DNA of 64,000 nucleotides from Bradyrhizobium cytisi (GTDB taxonomy: Bacteria > Pseudomonadota > Alphaproteobacteria > Rhizobiales > Xanthobacteraceae): contig NZ_VSSR01000025.1 of the NCBI RefSeq assembly GCF_008123515.1, positions 1 to 64,000 on the forward strand, read 5' to 3'. Below, in pieces: positions 59,739-64,000 of the stretch. The translations under genes were made by a program, and so were the position numbers. The first letter of the stretch is position 1. The number at the start of each line of letters is the position of its first letter. The notes beneath the pieces are model-generated. The model was not told the DNA's origin and did no database searches. It saw nothing but the letters and a program-made list of their open reading frames with translations.

Positions 59739-62700
59739 TCAGCGCACGCCGCCATCGCCAATGATCGTGTAAGGTGCCCAGAACAGCGGATGCGCATAGG
59801 CGAACTCGGTCTTGCCTTCGCCGTTGAGATAGCCGGGTCCATCGACGAGAGCCATCATCGCTTCACGCAACGCCTCGCTCCGCGACAATTTGGGATCGTC
59901 GGCCTGCCGCTTGAACAGATCGGTCACGAGTTGCCGCGCGGATTGCGAATGCACCGACCAGTTCGTCACCAGCAGCGCGCGCGTACCCGCGTAGAAGAAC
60001 GCGCGACCAAGTCCGGATGCGGCCTCCGCGCCGGCGCCGGCACCGGCACCGGTGTTGCAGGCCGACAGGATGACCCAGTCGGCGTCGAGCTTGAGGCCGA
60101 GAATCTCCTCCATGGTCAGGAGGCCGTCTCCGCTTTCGCCCGTCACCGTTGGCGATGACAATGCGAGCGCCGGCTGCGTCAAGCCGTTGAGCTCGCCCGG
60201 AACAAGACCGTGGGTGGCAAATGCGAGAATCCTGAAGCCGGAGAGGTCCATCGTCTTCACGGCGCTCTCGGTCGCATTCTTGCCGAGGAACAGCACCTTC
60301 GAGGGGTCTGCCTGCAGGGCCAGCGCGATCGATTTCAGCTCGTCGGCAGTATCGGGCAGCCGGGGCAGCAATCCGAGCTCGGCACTATCGACACCGTCGA
60401 GCTTCGCGCTGTTACGACGCTTCAGCGGCATGCCGCGCGTGACGTTGCCACCCGCGTCGGCGAGCTGAACTTTGGTTTGATCGCTCTCCGCCTCGGCCTG
60501 CTGATCCTTGTTGAAATAGGGATCGCCAAACGCCACGAGATCCCCGCGGCCGGGCTTGCCGGGCGGCAACTGCCGCAGCGTGCGCAACGCCGCGGCCGAC
60601 GGCACTGTCGACACAGCGTGGGTACGAGCCAACCATGGCACGTTGCGGTAGCCGACGAACAACGGGTCTTCGTCTTGCGCCACCTCGGCGGGTGCCGTCG
60701 GCAGCAGCGAGAGCGGCAACAAGCCGAGGGCGCCATTGGTGACGACGATCAGGTTCTTCGCGGGCTTCCATCCACTCTCAACGGGCTTGAGCAGCAGCTC
60801 ATAGAGCTCGTAACCGAGCTTGAGGTCGAACGGCGGAATATCCGAGATCATCGCGGCTTGCGGCTCGAGCGCCTCGCGCAGCTTGCGAATCTTGGTCTCG
60901 ACGTCGCCGATGCCGGCCTTGACGGCCGCGAACGCCACCGGCCCCGCCTTCGGCACGGCCCAGACGAAGCTGCCGTTCTGACCGAAATAGAACGACAGCA
61001 TGGCCTCGTTGTCGGCCAGCGTCGCACGGATTTCGGCGACGGCCGGCGGCTTCGGCGAGACCAGATCGGCATAGGTCGGAAACTTCTGCTTGATCTCCTG
61101 GCGCGCCTTGTCGCGTGCACCGCGCAAGGCGACGATCGAGGCCTGGATCTGCTGCGCGCCCTTCTCGTCGCGTTCCGCCGAAGGAATGGCGAGGATATTG
61201 GTGAGCGTGCCGAGCTGGGCGTTGACCTGCTTGGTGAGGTCCTGCTCCTTGCGCACGAGCTCGGCCAGCGCCGGATCCTTCGCCGCCGCACGCGCGCTGG
61301 AGGCGGCCAGCGCCTGCTGCACGGAGCGGCCGCGGATCGCATCGGCCAGACCGAACGTCTCCTCGCCGACGCCGCTGCCGGTGCCTTCGGCCCGCGCGAG
61401 CAGCAGGAGGTAGCTCTCGACGATGGTCTGGAGCCGCTGGCCGCGCGCGGCCACGACGGTCGTGTTCTCGTCGTCGGCGTTCTCGTTTGCGTTCGCCATC
61501 ATGATCGGAATGGCGGCCTTGAACTCCCGAATCGCGTCGGCATCGCGCCGCGCGCGCATCAATCCGATCGCCAGCGTGCCGCGCGCCGACGCCGCATCGA
61601 AATGGTTCTCGCCGACCCGCCCGATCTGCTTCTTGACCAGTTGCTCGGCGGCGGCGATGCCGGCGTCGAGCTGGCCGGAATTGTATAGCGCGAGAATGCG
61701 CGCCGGATTGAGCTCGATGACCTGGCGGCGCTGCGGATCCCAATTGGCGACCGCCTTGTCGATCCGCGCAAACATGTCGTTGGCCTCGGCATTCTTGCGC
61801 TGCAGATTCAGGATGCCGGCGACCTGCAACAGCAGCTGCACGGTCGACTGCGAGTCGTCCGGCACGCCCACCGCCTTGTTGATCTCAAGCGAGACACGGC
61901 CGAGCTGCTCGGCTTCGTCGTAACGTCCCTGGTCGACCAGGATTCCAGCAAGTCCCATCACGAAGCGCGGCGTCACCGGATTGTACTTGCCAGTGTCCTT
62001 CAGGCGCGACAACAGCGCCCGGCGCGCATCGACCTCGGCTTCGGCGAGCCTGCCCTGCCGCGCCTTCATGCGCGCCTGATTCAGGATGGTGGTGTCGACC
62101 GCCTGCAACAGAATGGTCTCGGCAGGTGGATTGTCCGAGTCCAGAACCCCCTTGTGGCCGGCACGCTTGCGCACCTCTGCGGTGCGATAAGCGGCCTCGG
62201 CCTCGGCAAACTGGCCCCGCGCCTCGAAGATCTGGCCGCGCGAAATCTCGATCTCGCCCTCCCAGTTCTGGCCGAACTTGGCATAGGAGGCGCGCCAGCC
62301 CGGCAATCCACTGGTGCGCGCTTCCTGGATCCCGGTCAGGCTGCGGCGCAAATAGGCTTCGGCCTGCGGGATGTCGCCCATCTGGATCAGGATGGCTGCA
62401 ATCGAGCGGTTGGCGTTGAACTGAAATCCCTTGGCGCCGGGCACGCCGGCCGACTCGCGCAGCAGCCGCTGGATGATTTCGAGCGCGCGCTTGGGATCGC
62501 CGGCCAGGGCATATTGGAGCGACTGTAGCTGCATCATCCGCCCAAGCATGTTCGCGCTGACGGCGCCGCGTCCCGTCTCCACCGCCTTGTTGGCATCGGC
62601 AGTGGCCTCGGCGAGGCGGCCGAGCTGCGAGCGGGCATTGGCGCGATCGAAGTAGAATTGCGCAAGGTCTTCGCGGGACTCCTTGCCCGTCGGCGCGGCA

Positions 62701-63158
62701 TCGGCATCCGACTTTAATTCGGCAATCATCTTCTCGTCTGGCTTCTCGCCGTCGAGAATCGCCGTGATGTCGGAAATGTTGCGCGGCGGCGCGACAAAGT
62801 CCCTCGGCAAGGCCGTTCCCGGCGCAAGCTTCGGCGCGACCTCCGTCGGAAGCGCGACGGCGACATTGGCGCGTCCGTTCGCGGCATTAAGGGCGGCGAG
62901 CACGCAGGCGTGGACCTGCGGTTTAGCCTTGGCGCGGCACCCCTCGACATCGGCACCGGCCTTGCGACCTCCCTGGGCCTGCATGCAAGCATGCACGATC
63001 GGCTTGCCGACAGTCATCCGGCAGTTCTCGAGCGCCGCCTCCTTGGTCAGGGCAGCGGCGGAGCCGGTCGATCCGAGCAGGATGGCAAGGGCCAGCAACT
63101 TTCGCAGAGGGTTGGAATTTCGACGGACGTCAAACGGCATCCTGGAATTGGTGCTCAT
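59739..63158 (-). CDS. exported TPR-CHAT (caspase-like) protein
   Basis: An 1139-residue protein. A signal peptide (about 18-37) is followed by two Cys-pair repeats (Cys46/Cys58, Cys74/Cys85), TPR units (about 145-600), a coiled coil (about 640-700) and a C-terminal CHAT domain (about 800-1139) with the caspase dyad His983 (FATHG) and Cys1034 (LSACNTGAG). CHAT domains are peptidases or peptidase-derived scaffolds; most known ones are cytoplasmic, so the export signal is notable. First gene of a four-gene operon. Substrate unknown. Confidence 0.9.
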   Translation of the reverse strand: MSTNSRMPFDVRRNSNPLRKLLALAILLGSTGSAAALTKEAALENCRMTVGKPIVHACMQAQGGRKAGADVEGCRAKAKPQVHACVLAALNAANGRANVAVALPTEVAPKLAPGTALPRDFVAPPRNISDITAILDGEKPDEKMIAELKSDADAAPTGKESREDLAQFYFDRANARSQLGRLAEATADANKAVETGRGAVSANMLGRMMQLQSLQYALAGDPKRALEIIQRLLRESAGVPGAKGFQFNANRSIAAILIQMGDIPQAEAYLRRSLTGIQEARTSGLPGWRASYAKFGQNWEGEIEISRGQIFEARGQFAEAEAAYRTAEVRKRAGHKGVLDSDNPPAETILLQAVDTTILNQARMKARQGRLAEAEVDARRALLSRLKDTGKYNPVTPRFVMGLAGILVDQGRYDEAEQLGRVSLEINKAVGVPDDSQSTVQLLLQVAGILNLQRKNAEANDMFARIDKAVANWDPQRRQVIELNPARILALYNSGQLDAGIAAAEQLVKKQIGRVGENHFDAASARGTLAIGLMRARRDADAIREFKAAIPIMMANANENADDENTTVVAARGQRLQTIVESYLLLLARAEGTGSGVGEETFGLADAIRGRSVQQALAASSARAAAKDPALAELVRKEQDLTKQVNAQLGTLTNILAIPSAERDEKGAQQIQASIVALRGARDKARQEIKQKFPTYADLVSPKPPAVAEIRATLADNEAMLSFYFGQNGSFVWAVPKAGPVAFAAVKAGIGDVETKIRKLREALEPQAAMISDIPPFDLKLGYELYELLLKPVESGWKPAKNLIVVTNGALGLLPLSLLPTAPAEVAQDEDPLFVGYRNVPWLARTHAVSTVPSAAALRTLRQLPPGKPGRGDLVAFGDPYFNKDQQAEAESDQTKVQLADAGGNVTRGMPLKRRNSAKLDGVDSAELGLLPRLPDTADELKSIALALQADPSKVLFLGKNATESAVKTMDLSGFRILAFATHGLVPGELNGLTQPALALSSPTVTGESGDGLLTMEEILGLKLDADWVILSACNTGAGAGAGAEAASGLGRAFFYAGTRALLVTNWSVHSQSARQLVTDLFKRQADDPKLSRSEALREAMMALVDGPGYLNGEGKTEFAYAHPLFWAPYTIIGDGGVR

Positions 63159-63428
63159 CCCAAAAGACCTTCGTGCAAAATGACTTGGTATAACTGCGCA
63201 ATCCTATCGATCTGGCTTGGGAGAACAAGCGCCAATCGGGGCGGTCCGACTATGTGCTGAACGGCGTAGGCGGCGGCCGACACAAGGTCCCGGCGCCCCG
63301 TCCCGGTGGCATCTGGACGTGATCCTCGCCGTGGTTGCATGATTTGGCCGCCGTCGCGGCGGCCCGGGATCGCGGCTCGTGCTGATGGGAACGCAACCGG
63401 ATGCGTCCGTAGGCGCGGCGATCCGCCG

Positions 63429-64000
63429 TCAGCCCTTCGAGACGACCGCGCGGCCGTAAGCCGGCTGTGCCGCAACCGGCGGATTGGTGGTCTGGGCGGC
63501 GAGCTCGCCGATCAGGCGATCGGCATCCGCAGCCATGCCGTCGGGGGCCTGGATCACCAGCCGCTCCAGCGCAAAGCGATAAGACGAGACACGCTGCTCG
63601 AGCGACAGCTGCACCCACTGGATGATCAGCGAGTTCTCCTGCATGCGTTCGACGGCGTCGGCCTTTTCCTGCGGCGAAAGCGCCGAGACCCGCGCCATGG
63701 TGGCCTCACGCTTCTTGTCGAGATCGATGACGCGGATGGCACAGCCGAAGAACGGCTCGAAGCGGGTAATGTCGTTGCGCACGTCCTCGATCAGCTGCGC
63801 ATAGCGCGAGGAATGCGAGCGATGCGGCTCGTCGATCAGCGTGCGGCCGTACATGGTGCGGTCGAACACGATCTTCTGCCGCCACGGCGACGGCAGCGCC
63901 TTGTAGTCGCCAAACACGCTTTTCCAGGCCGGCCGCGAGAGCGGCGGCTCGATCATGGGATAGGCGAGATCGCGAAGCTGGCGCTCCTCGTCGGTGAGCT
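63429..64000 (-). CDS. unrecognised protein, 5' end beyond the window
   Basis: At least 190 residues; the frame stays open to the right edge (LTDEERQLRDLAYPMIEPPL at the border), so the true start lies outside. The visible part is helical and charged, ending AQPAYGRAVVSKG. No signal or membrane helix is visible here. An internal ATG at 63954-63956 is unlikely to be the start. The 270-bp gap to the CHAT gene has no feature I can name. Confidence 0.75.
   Translation of the reverse strand, partial: LTDEERQLRDLAYPMIEPPLSRPAWKSVFGDYKALPSPWRQKIVFDRTMYGRTLIDEPHRSHSSRYAQLIEDVRNDITRFEPFFGCAIRVIDLDKKREATMARVSALSPQEKADAVERMQENSLIIQWVQLSLEQRVSSYRFALERLVIQAPDGMAADADRLIGELAAQTTNPPVAAQPAYGRAVVSKG

Overview
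The window looks like chromosome of a high-GC alphaproteobacterium, most likely Bradyrhizobium or a close relative in the Nitrobacteraceae. Grounds: GC-rich third positions, the ccmI-ccmE-ccmF-ccmH (cycHJKL) cluster without ccmG, an fdsGBACD formate dehydrogenase locus, an arsR-aquaporin-arsC operon of the Sinorhizobium type, an orphan Flp pilin, Ku, and short palindromic intergenic repeats typical of this group. The genus call is inference from gene content and style; no rRNA or marker gene is present.

Layout. 0.2-7.3 kb: LysR regulator divergent from a molybdenum NAD-linked formate dehydrogenase operon. 7.4-11.1 kb: TetR regulator divergent from three redox enzymes (SDR, Old Yellow Enzyme, zinc-less quinone reductase type), with two matching 14-bp palindromes between them. 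11.1-21.5 kb: glnE, histidine kinase, response regulator and DegP on the minus strand. A 3.3-kb segment with a multidomain haem protein, a cytochrome c and a gene remnant lies between response regulator and kinase, and a copy of the regulator's 3' end remains at the far side. 21.7-25.8 kb: cytochrome c maturation operon, with an 18-bp perfect palindrome upstream. 25.9-30.4 kb: two unknown proteins, a PhoPQ-like two-component pair and a 51-residue membrane peptide. 30.6-33.8 kb: Ku and several small genes (Flp pilin, proline-rich secreted protein, two tiny hydrophobic peptides). 34.0-45.9 kb: TPP enzyme, triple-GAF histidine kinase, membrane alpha/beta hydrolase, DHA2 exporter, YcgN-type Cys-cluster protein, PBP1A, and a split DUF1214/DUF1254 pair.

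46.2-48.9 kb is an accessory-looking, less GC-rich patch: a type-2 orotidine decarboxylase, a GNAT acetyltransferase and a glutathione transferase. The last two lie between copies of a shared repeat. 49.0-56.4 kb is a metal(loid) resistance locus: CusA/CusB efflux with three small accessory proteins on the minus strand, divergent from arsR-aqpS-arsC, with a palindrome on the arsR start. 56.5-58.3 kb: lactonase-like MBL hydrolase divergent from a LysR regulator. 58.3-63.2 kb: a tight four-gene operon of an exported TPR-CHAT (caspase-like) protein, a small exported protein and two zinc-ribbon proteins, one of them membrane bound. The window ends inside an unrecognised minus-strand gene.

The strongest candidates for something new are the exported CHAT/zinc-ribbon operon and the insertion that separates the DegP-linked response regulator from its kinase and appears to have re-supplied the regulator's last codons with synonymous ones. 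No transposase, integrase, CRISPR array, tRNA or rRNA was recognised.
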